Of a stretch of 35,100 nt of DNA, positions 23,508 through 31,326 are shown one piece after another; position 1 is the first letter of the stretch; each line of letters opens with the position of its first letter. Source of the DNA: JANYIP01 sp031394045 (GTDB lineage: Bacteria > Actinomycetota > Actinomycetes > Prado026). Location: positions 1 to 35,100 of the forward strand of contig JANMWN010000096.1 in the NCBI GenBank assembly GCA_031394045.1, in the 5' to 3' direction. The translations under genes were made by a program, and so were the position numbers. Below the pieces are notes generated by a model. That model did not search any database. It saw only the letters and a program-made list of their open reading frames with translations, and was not told where the DNA came from.

Positions 23508-26500
23508 GCGATCGCCCCGGGGCCGAGCAAGGCCTTGAGGTCGCCGAACAGGGCCGGCCCTGGCGAGACCCGCAGCCGGTCGTCCAGCCGCATCACCGTG
23601 GTGCGCCCGGCCGCCTGCTGCAGCTGGAGGTGCACCTCGGTGACGCCGGGGTGCGTCGCGAGGACCTCCTTGAGCCGGTCGACGACGGGGGGCACGCACT
23701 TGGCCACCGGGAGGGTGATGACGACCGGACCGCGCGGACCCTCGGACAGGTCGGGCAGCGTCAGCTCCATGGCCACCAGCTTGGGCTGGTCCTCGCGCTT
23801 GTCGAGCCGGCCGCGTACGACGATCACCGCGTCCTCGACCAGCTGGGTGGCGACCAGCTGGTAGGTCTGCGGGAACACCATCACGTCGATGACGCCCTCG
23901 AGATCCTCCAAGGTCGCGATCGCCCACGGGCTGCCCTGCTTGGTCACCTTGCGCTGCAGGCCGGAGATCAGCCCGGCGACCGTGACGATCTGCCCGTCGG
24001 TTCGGTCGTCGTCCGCCGTCAGCTGCGAGATCGAGCAGTCCGCCGCCGCCGACAGGATGTGCTCGACGCCGAACAGCGGGTGGTCGGAGACGTACAGGCC
24101 GAGCATGTCGCGCTCGGCCGCGAGCAAGGCCGTCTTGTCCCACTCACCCGCCGGGATCGGTGGCGTGGCCACGACGTCGGTGGGGAGGCCACCATCGGCG
24201 CCGCCGCCGCCGCCGAGGCTGAAGAGGTCGAACTGACCGATCGCCTCGTTGCGCTTGGTCTCCATGAACGCGTCGATCGCATCTGCGTGCACCGCGGTCA
24301 GCCCCCGGCGGGTGTGCCCGAGCGAGTCGAAGGCGCCGGCCTTGATCAACGACTCGACCGTGCGCTTGTTGCAGGCCACCGCGTCGACCTTGCGCAGGAA
24401 GTCGTAGAAGTCGCCGAACCGCCCCTTGCCCCTGCGGCTGGAGACGATCGACTCGACCACGTTCTCGCCGACGTTGCGGATCGCCGAGAGGCCGAACCGG
24501 ATGTCGGTGCCGACCGGCGTGAAGTTGGACTCCGACTCGTTGACGTCGGGCGGCAGCACCTTGATGCCCATCCGGCGGCACTCGTTGAGGTACAGCGCCG
24601 ACTTGTCCTTGTCGTCGCGTACGGAGGTGAGCAGGCCGGCCATGTACTCGGCCGGGTAGTTGGCCTTGAGGTAGGCGGTCCAGTACGACAGCAGGCCGTA
24701 CGCCGCGCTGTGCGCCTTGTTGAAGGCGTAGTCGGAGAACGGGACCAGGGTGTCCCACAGGGTCTTGATGGCGGCGTCGGAGTACCCGTTGCCGCGCATG
24801 CCCTCGCTGAACGGGATGTACTCCTTGTCGAGGATCTCCTTCTTCTTCTTGCCCATCGCCCGCCGGAGCAGGTCTGCAGCGCCGAGGCTGTAGCCCGCCA
24901 GGTGCTGGGCGATCGCCATCACCTGCTCCTGGTAGACGATCAGCCCGTAGGTGTCGCCCAGCAGCTCGGCCAGCGGCTCGGCCAGCTCGGGGTGCAGCGC
25001 CACCACCGGCTTTCGGCCGTTCTTGCGGTCGGCGTAGTCGTTGTGGGCGTTGGCCCCCATCGGGCCGGGCCGGTAGAGCGCGCCCACCGCGGAGATGTCC
25101 TCGAACCCGTCCGGCTGCATCGAGCGGAGCAGCGCCCGCATCGGGGTGCCGTCGAACTGGAAGACCCCGAGGGTGTCGCCCCGCGAGAGCAGCTGGTACG
25201 TCGGCCCGTCGTCGAGCTCGAGCTCCTCCAGGACCACGGTCTCGCCCCGGTTGAGCTTGATGTCGGCGAGGCAGTCGTCCAGCACCGTGAGGTTGCGCAG
25301 GCCGAGGAAGTCCATCTTGAGCAGCCCGAGCGCCTCGCAGGCACCCATGTCGAACTGGGTGATGATCGCGCCGTCCTGCTCGCGGCGCTGGATCGGGATC
25401 ACGTCCAGCAGCGGCTCGGCCGACAGGATCACGCCGGCCGCGTGGACGCCCATCTGCCGCTTCAGCCCCTCGAGCCCCTTGGCCCGGTCGACGACCGTCT
25501 TGACGTCGGGCTCGTTGTCGTACAGCGCGCGAAACTCCCCGGCCTCGCCGTAGCGTCCGTCGGTGCTGTCGAAGATCCCCGACAGCGAGATGTCCTTGCC
25601 CATCACCGACGGGGGCATCGCCTTGGTGATCCGGTCGCCGAGCGCGTACGGGTAGCCGAGCACCCTCGCGGCGTCCTTGACGGCGGCCTTGGCCTTGATC
25701 GTCCCGTACGTGATGATCTGGGCGACGCGCTCCTCGCCGTACTTCTCGGTGGCGTACCGGATCATGTCGCCGCGCCGACGCTCGTCGAAGTCCATGTCGA
25801 TGTCGGGCATGGACACCCGCTCGGGGTTCAGGAACCGCTCGAACAGCAGGCCGTGCTTGATCGGGTCGAGCTCGGTGATGCCCAGGGCGTACGCGATGAC
25901 CGCGCCAGCGGCCGAGCCACGGCCGGGGCCGACCCGGATGCCGTTGTCCTTGGCGTACCGGACCAGGTCGGCCGTGACCAGGAAGTACCCGGGGAAGCCC
26001 ATCTGGCAGATGACGCCGACCTCGTACTCGGCCTGCTTGCGGTGGGTGTCGGGCACGCCGCCGGGGAAGCGGGCGTGCAGACCGACCTCGACCTGCTTGA
26101 TCAGCAGGGACTCCTCGGACTCCCCTGGCGGTACGGGGAAGCGCGGCATCAGGTCGCGGCCCTCGGTGAACTCCACCTGGCAGCGCTCGGCGATGGCCAG
26201 GGTGTTGTCGCAGGCCTCGGGCAGCTCGGCCCAGACCGCGCGCATCTCGGCGCTGGTCTTGAGGTAGAAGTCGCGGGCGTCGAACTTGAACCGGTTCGGG
26301 TCGGCCAGCGTCTTGCCGGTCTGGACGCAGAGCAGGACCTCGTGCGCCTCGGCGTCCTGCGGGTACGTGTAGTGCAGGTCGTTGGTCGCCAGCAGCGGCA
26401 GGCCGAGGTCGCGGGCGATCTTGAGCAGGTCGGCCCTGGTCTGCCGCTCGATGCCCAGGCCGTGGTCCATCAGCTCGGCGTAGAAGTTGCCCGGCCCGAA

Positions 26501-27067
26501 GATGTCGCGGTAGTCCGCGGCCGCGGCCCGCGCCTTGTCGTACTGCCCAGCCTGGAGCCAGCGGTTGACCTCGCCCGAGGGGCACCCGGTCGTGGCGATC
26601 AGGCCCTTGCTGTACGAGGTCAGCAGCTCGCGGTCGAAGCGCGGCTTGCGGTAGAAGCCCTCGAGGCTGGCCAGGCTCGAGATCCGGAACAGGTTGTGCA
26701 TGCCCTCGGTGGTCTCGGCCAGCAAGGTCATGTGCGTGTACGCCTGCTTGCCCTTGGCCAGGCCTGTGTCCTCGGCGGGGGTGTCGACGGAGCCGGTGCC
26801 ACCCGCGCCCTCGAAGGCGAACGGCTGGCGGTCGAAGCGGCTGCCTATGGGGACGTAGTAGCCCTCCATGCCGATGATCGGCTTCACCCCGGCGGCGGTG
26901 GCCTTCTTCCAGAAGTCGTACGCCCCGAAGACGTTGCCGTGGTCGGTCATCGCCAGCGCGGGCATCTCCTGGCGCGCAGCCTCGGCGAACAGGTCCTTGA
27001 GGCGGGCGGCCCCGTCGAGCATGGAGTACTCCGTGTGGACGTGCAGGTGCACGAACGAGTCGCCCAT
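23504..27067 (-). CDS. dnaE: DNA polymerase III alpha subunit
   Basis: The 1187-residue replicative polymerase (DnaE1 type) extends DNA at the fork. The N-terminal PHP domain begins VHLHVHTEYSMLDG and keeps MTDHGN and related metal ligands. The palm carries MPDIDMDFDERRR (about 418-430), whose aspartates coordinate catalytic metals, and the GRGSAAG loop. Fingers and thumb are followed by tandem HhH and an OB fold (TVAGLISGLQRKVTKQGSPWAIATLEDLEG), with a short tau-binding-like tail. Length and order are normal for the family. The ATG at 27067 lies 144 bases after the aldo/keto reductase stop. That gap holds a possible TAGAGT -10 box (27161-27166, minus) and a short hairpin near the start. Confidence 0.97.
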   Translation of the reverse strand: MGDSFVHLHVHTEYSMLDGAARLKDLFAEAARQEMPALAMTDHGNVFGAYDFWKKATAAGVKPIIGMEGYYVPIGSRFDRQPFAFEGAGGTGSVDTPAEDTGLAKGKQAYTHMTLLAETTEGMHNLFRISSLASLEGFYRKPRFDRELLTSYSKGLIATTGCPSGEVNRWLQAGQYDKARAAAADYRDIFGPGNFYAELMDHGLGIERQTRADLLKIARDLGLPLLATNDLHYTYPQDAEAHEVLLCVQTGKTLADPNRFKFDARDFYLKTSAEMRAVWAELPEACDNTLAIAERCQVEFTEGRDLMPRFPVPPGESEESLLIKQVEVGLHARFPGGVPDTHRKQAEYEVGVICQMGFPGYFLVTADLVRYAKDNGIRVGPGRGSAAGAVIAYALGITELDPIKHGLLFERFLNPERVSMPDIDMDFDERRRGDMIRYATEKYGEERVAQIITYGTIKAKAAVKDAARVLGYPYALGDRITKAMPPSVMGKDISLSGIFDSTDGRYGEAGEFRALYDNEPDVKTVVDRAKGLEGLKRQMGVHAAGVILSAEPLLDVIPIQRREQDGAIITQFDMGACEALGLLKMDFLGLRNLTVLDDCLADIKLNRGETVVLEELELDDGPTYQLLSRGDTLGVFQFDGTPMRALLRSMQPDGFEDISAVGALYRPGPMGANAHNDYADRKNGRKPVVALHPELAEPLAELLGDTYGLIVYQEQVMAIAQHLAGYSLGAADLLRRAMGKKKKEILDKEYIPFSEGMRGNGYSDAAIKTLWDTLVPFSDYAFNKAHSAAYGLLSYWTAYLKANYPAEYMAGLLTSVRDDKDKSALYLNECRRMGIKVLPPDVNESESNFTPVGTDIRFGLSAIRNVGENVVESIVSSRRGKGRFGDFYDFLRKVDAVACNKRTVESLIKAGAFDSLGHTRRGLTAVHADAIDAFMETKRNEAIGQFDLFSLGGGGGADGGLPTDVVATPPIPAGEWDKTALLAAERDMLGLYVSDHPLFGVEHILSAAADCSISQLTADDDRTDGQIVTVAGLISGLQRKVTKQGSPWAIATLEDLEGVIDVMVFPQTYQLVATQLVEDAVIVVRGRLDKREDQPKLVAMELTLPDLSEGPRGPVVITLPVAKCVPPVVDRLKEVLATHPGVTEVHLQLQQAAGRTTVMRLDDRLRVSPGPALFGDLKALLGPGAIA

Positions 27068-27211
27068 GGGCGGGGCTGCCCCTCACTGATCACACGCGCA
27101 AAGACGCCAAGATGATGCTGCGGCGACCGGGGGAAGTCGGCCGAGCCAGCTCGAAGGACTGACTCTAACCCCGGTCACCGACCCCGCCGACGAGACGCGC
27201 CCGGCCTGCGC

Positions 27212-28081
27212 CTACGAGAGGGCGGACAAGGCCTCGAACTGCTCGTCGGTCAGGGTGACGGTGGCACCGAGCACGTTCTCCTCCAGGTGCGCCACCGACG
27301 ATGTACCCGGGATCGGCAGGATCACCGGCGAGCGGCGCAGCAGCCAGGCCAGCGCGAGCTGCGCCGGGGTGTGGCCGGTCTCGGCGGCGAGCGAGTCGAG
27401 CACGCCACCGGGCCGGGCGAGGGAGCCGACCGCGATCGGGAACCACGGGATGAACGCGATGCCCTCGGCGGTGCAGTAGTCGAGGACCGCCTCAGACTGC
27501 CGGTTGGTCAGGTTGTACAGGTTCTGCACCGAGACCACGTCGACGATCGCGCGCGCCGCCTCGATCTCGGCCACCGAGACCTCCGACAGGCCGATGTGGC
27601 GGATCTTGCCGGCCGTCTGCAGGTCCTTCAGGGCGCCGAGCTGGTCCGCGAGGGCCACCCGAGGGTCGATCCGGTGCAGCTGGTACAGATCGATCTGCTC
27701 GAGGCCGAGCCGGCGCAGGCTCAGCTCGCAGGCCTGGATCAGGTACGCCGGCAGCCCTACCTGGGACCACTGGTCGGGGCCGGTACGTACGTTGCCGCCC
27801 TTGGTCGCGATGGTCACGCCGTCGTAGGGGTGCAGGGCCTCGCGGATCAGCTCCTCGGAGACCGACGGACCGTACGCATCTGCGGTGTCGATGAAGTCGA
27901 CGCCGAGCTCGACCGCCCTCCGCAGCACCGCGAGGGCGGCGTCGTGGTCGGCCGGGTCGCCCCAGATGCCGGGGCCGGTGATCCGCATGGCGCCGAAGCC
28001 CAGGCGCGTGACGGGCAGGTCCCCGCCGATCGAGAAGGTGCCGCTCTGCGCGGCTGGACGGGAGAGGGTGGAGAAGGGCAT
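27212..28081 (-). CDS. Aldo/keto reductase
   Basis: A 289-residue NADPH-dependent barrel enzyme. The catalytic tetrad is complete: Asp65 and Tyr70 (DTADAYG), Lys94 (TKGG) and His136 (YQLHRID). The IPIPGTSS segment near 255 binds the cofactor phosphate. The substrate is unknown; many close relatives are general carbonyl reductases. It lies between the GNAT and dnaE genes on the same strand, with 54 bases before it and 144 after, so it may be transcribed alone. Confidence 0.93.
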   Translation of the reverse strand: MPFSTLSRPAAQSGTFSIGGDLPVTRLGFGAMRITGPGIWGDPADHDAALAVLRRAVELGVDFIDTADAYGPSVSEELIREALHPYDGVTIATKGGNVRTGPDQWSQVGLPAYLIQACELSLRRLGLEQIDLYQLHRIDPRVALADQLGALKDLQTAGKIRHIGLSEVSVAEIEAARAIVDVVSVQNLYNLTNRQSEAVLDYCTAEGIAFIPWFPIAVGSLARPGGVLDSLAAETGHTPAQLALAWLLRRSPVILPIPGTSSVAHLEENVLGATVTLTDEQFEALSALS

Positions 28082-28135
28082 GACTGTGCCAAGTCAGGCG
28101 TCCGCCGACACATTCCCGGCTGCGGCTCGCGGAGC

Positions 28136-28633
28136 TCAGCGGCCAAGCAGCCGCAACATGTGCCGGTGCGGGAGGCCGGCGTCGTCGAACTGCTCGCCGT
28201 ACGCGTGGTAGCCGAGCCGCTCGTAGAAGCCGAGGGCATGGGTCTGCGCGCCGAGGTAGACCAGTCGCAGGCCCCTCTCGGTCGCCCTGTCCTCGACCGC
28301 GCGGACCAGTAGGGCGCCCAGGCCGCTGCCCCGCGCGTGCGCCAGCACCGCCAGCCGGCCAAGGTGGGCCACCGGACCGTGCTCCACGGGTACGCCCTCG
28401 AAGCCGGCCGGCTCGACGACCAGGCGTACTGCCCCGATCGCGCGACCGTCGACCACGGCGACGAAATGGTCAGCGCCGGCGTCGCGGTCGTCCCGCTCCA
28501 GCTCGAGGGGGACACCCTGCTCGACGACGAACACGGTGTGCCGGACGGAGAAGGCCGCGGCCCGGTCGGCCTGGTCGGCCTCCTCAGCAGCCAGCCGGAC
28601 GACCGGCTGGCTGGGCGCAGGAGGCTCGGTCAC
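28136..28633 (-). CDS. GNAT family N-acetyltransferase (ElaA-like)
   Basis: A 165-residue acetyltransferase. FSVRHTVFVVEQGVPLELERDDRDAGADHFVA (about 27-58) is the substrate-side pattern of ElaA-like GNATs, and AHARGSGLGALLVRAVEDRA is the acetyl-CoA loop, followed by LGAQTHALGFYERLGY. Acceptor unknown. The GTG at 28633 overlaps the stop of the pseudouridine synthase gene as GTGA, making it the last gene of the lspA operon. Confidence 0.87.
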   Translation of the reverse strand: MTEPPAPSQPVVRLAAEEADQADRAAAFSVRHTVFVVEQGVPLELERDDRDAGADHFVAVVDGRAIGAVRLVVEPAGFEGVPVEHGPVAHLGRLAVLAHARGSGLGALLVRAVEDRATERGLRLVYLGAQTHALGFYERLGYHAYGEQFDDAGLPHRHMLRLLGR

Positions 28634-29559
28634 GTCTCGGAACGTACGGCCGCGAGCGCGCCGACCAGGTCGGCCGGGTAGTCGGCGGAGAACTCCACCC
28701 ACTCCCCCGTGTCCGGGTGCTCGAAGCCGAGGCGGACCGCGTGCAGCCACTGCCGCTCCATGCCGAGCCGCTTGGCCAGCACCGGGTCGCCGCCGTAGGT
28801 CAGGTCGCCCACGCAGGGATGCTTGACCGCCGACATGTGCACCCGGATCTGGTGCGTGCGCCCGGTCTCGAGCTTGACCTCCAGCAGCGTCGCCGCCCGG
28901 GCCGCCTCGATCGTCTCGTAGTGGGTGACGCTCGGCTTGCCGTCGGCCACGACCGCCCACTTGTACGCATGCGTCGGGTGCCGGTCGATCGGGGCGTCGA
29001 TGGTGCCCTTGAGCGGGTCCGGATGGCCCTGCACCAGCGCGTGGTAGCGCTTGTCGACGGTGCGCTCCTTGAACGCCCGCTTGAGCAACGTGTACGCCCG
29101 CTCGGACTTCGCGACGACCATCAGCCCGCTGGTCCCGACGTCGAGGCGGTGGACGATCCCCTGCCGCTCGGCCGCGCCGCTGGTGGAGACCCGGTAGCCC
29201 GCGCCGGCCAGGCCACCGATCACCGTCGGGCCGTTCCAGCCTGGGCTCGGGTGGGCGGCGACGCCGACCGGCTTGTCGACGACGACGATGTGGTCGTCGT
29301 CGTGGACGATGCGCAGGCCGTCGACGAGCTCGGCCACCAACGTCACCGGTACGGCGGGTGGTGGCAGCTCGACCTCGAGCAGGCTGCCAGCCCGCAGGCG
29401 TTCGGACTTGCCGGCCAGGACCCCGTCGACGCTCACCCGCCCGTCAGCGGCCAGCTCGGCCGCCTTGGTCCGCGAGTAGCCGAAGAGCCGCGCCAGCCCG
29501 GCGTCGAGCCGCTCACCCTCGAGCCCGTCGGGTACCGCGAGGGTGCGACGCTCGCTCAC
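28630..29559 (-). CDS. rluD: RluD-type 23S rRNA pseudouridine synthase
   Basis: A 309-residue RluA-family pseudouridine synthase. An N-terminal S4 RNA-binding domain (about 16-64, ERLDAGLARLFGYSRTKAAELAADGRVSVDG) precedes the catalytic domain, with the nucleophile Asp140 in IVHRLDVGTSGLMVVAK. LETGRTHQIRVHMSAVKHP and GDLTYGG complete the fold. The immediate neighbour lspA is the usual partner in many bacteria. The ATG at 29559 overlaps the lspA stop as ATGA. RluD (helix 69 of 23S rRNA) is the likely assignment, but the exact site is not provable here. Confidence 0.92.
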   Translation of the reverse strand: MSERRTLAVPDGLEGERLDAGLARLFGYSRTKAAELAADGRVSVDGVLAGKSERLRAGSLLEVELPPPAVPVTLVAELVDGLRIVHDDDHIVVVDKPVGVAAHPSPGWNGPTVIGGLAGAGYRVSTSGAAERQGIVHRLDVGTSGLMVVAKSERAYTLLKRAFKERTVDKRYHALVQGHPDPLKGTIDAPIDRHPTHAYKWAVVADGKPSVTHYETIEAARAATLLEVKLETGRTHQIRVHMSAVKHPCVGDLTYGGDPVLAKRLGMERQWLHAVRLGFEHPDTGEWVEFSADYPADLVGALAAVRSET

Positions 29560-30134
29560 GCCGGCTGGTCCGTCCGGTGGTGCCGGCCGTCGATGTCCCG
29601 CCCGAGGAGCGAGAGCAGCACCATGCCGACCGCCGCGCAGCTGATGGCGGAGTCGGCCAGGTTGAAGACGGCGAAGTGCGGAAGCTGGATCCAGTCAACG
29701 ACGTGCCCGCGGCCAGGGCCCGGGGCCCGGAACAGCCGGTCCATCAGGTTGCCGACCGCGCCGCCGAGCAGCGCGCCGAGCGCGATCGCCCACGCCACGG
29801 AGTAGAGCCGCCGGGCAGTCCTGATGATCACCACGATCACCGCGACCGCCACCGCCGTGAAGATGAACGTGAACCCGGTGCCGAGGCTGAAGGCCGCACC
29901 AGCGTTGCGCGTGTACGTGATGGTGAGCAGCCCGCCGAGCAGCCGGATCGGAGCACGGTCAGCAACGTGCGCCACGATCAGGTACTTGCTGACCTGGTCG
30001 AGGACGAGGACCACCACCGCGACCACGACGAACAGGCCGACCCGTCGGGTCCGCGCCCTGGGCTGATCGGCCGTGGTCGAAGGTGGGTCGGAGGGCTCTG
30101 CGCCGGTCAGCGGCGCTCCTCTTTCTGTTTGCAT
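29556..30134 (-). CDS. lspA: Lipoprotein signal peptidase
   Basis: The membrane aspartyl protease (193 residues with this start) that removes signal peptides from prolipoproteins. Four helices are seen, with the conserved DQVSKYL, TRNAGAAFS, GNLMDRL and FAVFNLADSAI segments; the Asp in NLMDRL and in NLADSAI are the catalytic pair. The start is uncertain. The ATG at 30134 lies inside the end of the upstream DksA-like gene and has no ribosome site, whereas a CTG at 30110 has AGAGGAG 6 bases upstream and overlaps the upstream stop as CTGA, the same overlap style as its neighbours. With the CTG the protein would be 184 residues. An N-terminal hydrophilic extension precedes the first helix either way. 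Confidence 0.93.
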   Translation of the reverse strand: MQTERGAPLTGAEPSDPPSTTADQPRARTRRVGLFVVVAVVVLVLDQVSKYLIVAHVADRAPIRLLGGLLTITYTRNAGAAFSLGTGFTFIFTAVAVAVIVVIIRTARRLYSVAWAIALGALLGGAVGNLMDRLFRAPGPGRGHVVDWIQLPHFAVFNLADSAISCAAVGMVLLSLLGRDIDGRHHRTDQPA

Positions 30135-30880
30135 GAGACACACAGGGTCGCACGCGGGAAGGCCTGCAGCCGCGCCTTGCCGATCGGGTTGCCGCAGGAC
30201 TCGCAGCTCCCGTAGCTGCGGTCGGCGATCCGCTTCAGTGCTCGCTCGGCCTGCTGGAGCATCCCGCGGCTGTTGTTGGCCAGCGACATCTCATGCTCGC
30301 GCTCGAACGTCTTGGTCCCAGCGTCGGCCTGGTCGTCGCCGGCACCGTCCCCGGAATCGCGCAGCAGGTCGGCGATGCCCTCCTCGGCGGACAGGATCTC
30401 GGCCCCAAGGCGAGCGGCCTCCCGCTCGAGCTCGGTACGTACGTGGGTCAGCTCCTTGGCCGTCCAGGGCGACTCGTCGGCCCGGACCGCAAGCTTGACC
30501 GGCGCTGCCTTTCTCGCGGGAGCCGGAGCCGGCGCTGCTGCCTTCGCGGGAGCGGCAGCCTTGACCGGCGCTGCCTTCTTCACCGGCGCGGGAGCCTTCT
30601 TGACGACCGGCGCAGCCTTCTTCGCCGCGGGCGCAGCCTTCTTGACTGGCGCCGCCTTCTTGACGACCGGCGCAGCCTTCTTCGCCGCGGGCGCCGCCTT
30701 CTTGACGACCGGCGCCGCCTTCTTGACGACCGGCGCAGCCTTCTTCGCCGCGGGCGCAGCCTTCTTGGCGACCGGCACGACCTTCTTCGCCGCGGGCGCA
30801 GCCTTCTTGGTCACGCTCTTGACGGCAGCGGACACAGCAGAGCGCACCCGTGTCCCGGCGCCCTTCCCGGTCTCTGCCAT
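30107..30880 (-). CDS. DksA/TraR-type zinc-finger protein with lysine-rich repeat tail
   Basis: A 257-residue protein. The C-terminal half (about 137-257) is a DksA/TraR C4 unit: a helical region, then Cys226, Cys229, Cys247 and Cys250 in SCESCGNPIGKARLQAFPRATLC. The N-terminal residues 20-130 are KKAAP/KKAAPVV repeats like those of histone H1-like bacterial proteins and of the AlaLysPro-rich tails of mycobacterial nucleoid proteins; it should be highly basic and disordered. The combination suggests a regulator that reaches RNA polymerase while binding nucleic acid, which is inference. The ATG at 30880 has a GAGGGGG ribosome site. It heads the unit with lspA, rluD and GNAT. Confidence 0.9.
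   Translation of the reverse strand: MAETGKGAGTRVRSAVSAAVKSVTKKAAPAAKKVVPVAKKAAPAAKKAAPVVKKAAPVVKKAAPAAKKAAPVVKKAAPVKKAAPAAKKAAPVVKKAPAPVKKAAPVKAAAPAKAAAPAPAPARKAAPVKLAVRADESPWTAKELTHVRTELEREAARLGAEILSAEEGIADLLRDSGDGAGDDQADAGTKTFEREHEMSLANNSRGMLQQAERALKRIADRSYGSCESCGNPIGKARLQAFPRATLCVSCKQKEERR
30540..30830 (-). repeat. Degenerate tandem repeat encoding KKAAP units
   Basis: Repeats of about 21-42 bases around TTCTTCGCCGCGGGCGCAGCC and TTCTTGACGACCGGCGCAGCC alternate through this stretch and encode the Lys-Ala-Pro tail of the DksA-like protein. Confidence 0.8.
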
Positions 30881-31081
30881 GCCGTCCCCCTCAGTAGTGC
30901 CCGAAGTCCCGGTGGGTACCTGTACCCCGCGACTGACGAGACCGGTCACGGATCGTGACGGCACGATAGGTCCCCGCCGCACCCAGGGCAATGCACCACG
31001 CCGCACCTACGCTGGCAGGTACTTCGTGCGGGACGGTCAACGACGGGACGTGTCGGGACATTCCCGGACCCGGCTCCGGTC

Positions 31082-31087
31082 TATGAT
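31082..31087 (+). promoter_or_regulatory. Putative -10 box TATGAT of the ileS leader
   Basis: TATGAT lies a few bases before the T-box leader. No convincing -35 box is seen at the usual distance. Confidence 0.45.
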
Positions 31088-31091
31088 CTGA

Positions 31092-31326
31092 GCTGTCCGA
31101 GAGAGCACTGACGGGGCTATCACCCCTGAGCTGCCGGAAGAAACGCGGGGCGCACCCCAAGCCGCGCGAACTAGACCCGGCCGGGCGAGCAGTGAGCAGA
31201 GCGGGTCCGGCGGTACCGGCGCGGGCAAGGCGGCGCCGGTCGGACCAAGGAGGGTGGTACCGCGGGGCCCGGGCGACCGGTCGCCTCGTCCCTTCGTCAG
31301 CTGGCCAGCGACGAAGGAGACACCTC
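31092..31326 (+). ncRNA. T-box riboswitch (translational, ultrashort stem I) for ileS
   Basis: The T-box core is plain: AAGGAGGGTGGTACCGCGG at 31247-31265 includes the TGGT (31255-31258) that pairs with the ACCA end of uncharged tRNA. Near the 5' end, GGGG (31113-31116) pairs with CCCC (31123-31126) around a loop holding ATC (31119-31121), an isoleucine codon, as in the ultrashort stem I type of actinobacterial ileS leaders. Just before the gene, CCTTCGTC (31291-31298) pairs perfectly with GACGAAGG (31310-31317), covering the ribosome site GAAGGAG. So uncharged tRNA(Ile) should free the ribosome site, and control should be at translation. A second palindrome at 31272-31285 may be part of the switch. 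The 31021-31081 stretch before it holds nothing else I recognise. Confidence 0.9.

Noticed and set aside
23492..27115. Plus-strand open frame of 1207 codons opposite dnaE
   Set aside because: It is the antisense shadow of dnaE, Arg/Val/Asp/His-rich, with no family motif, and arises from high GC and codon bias.
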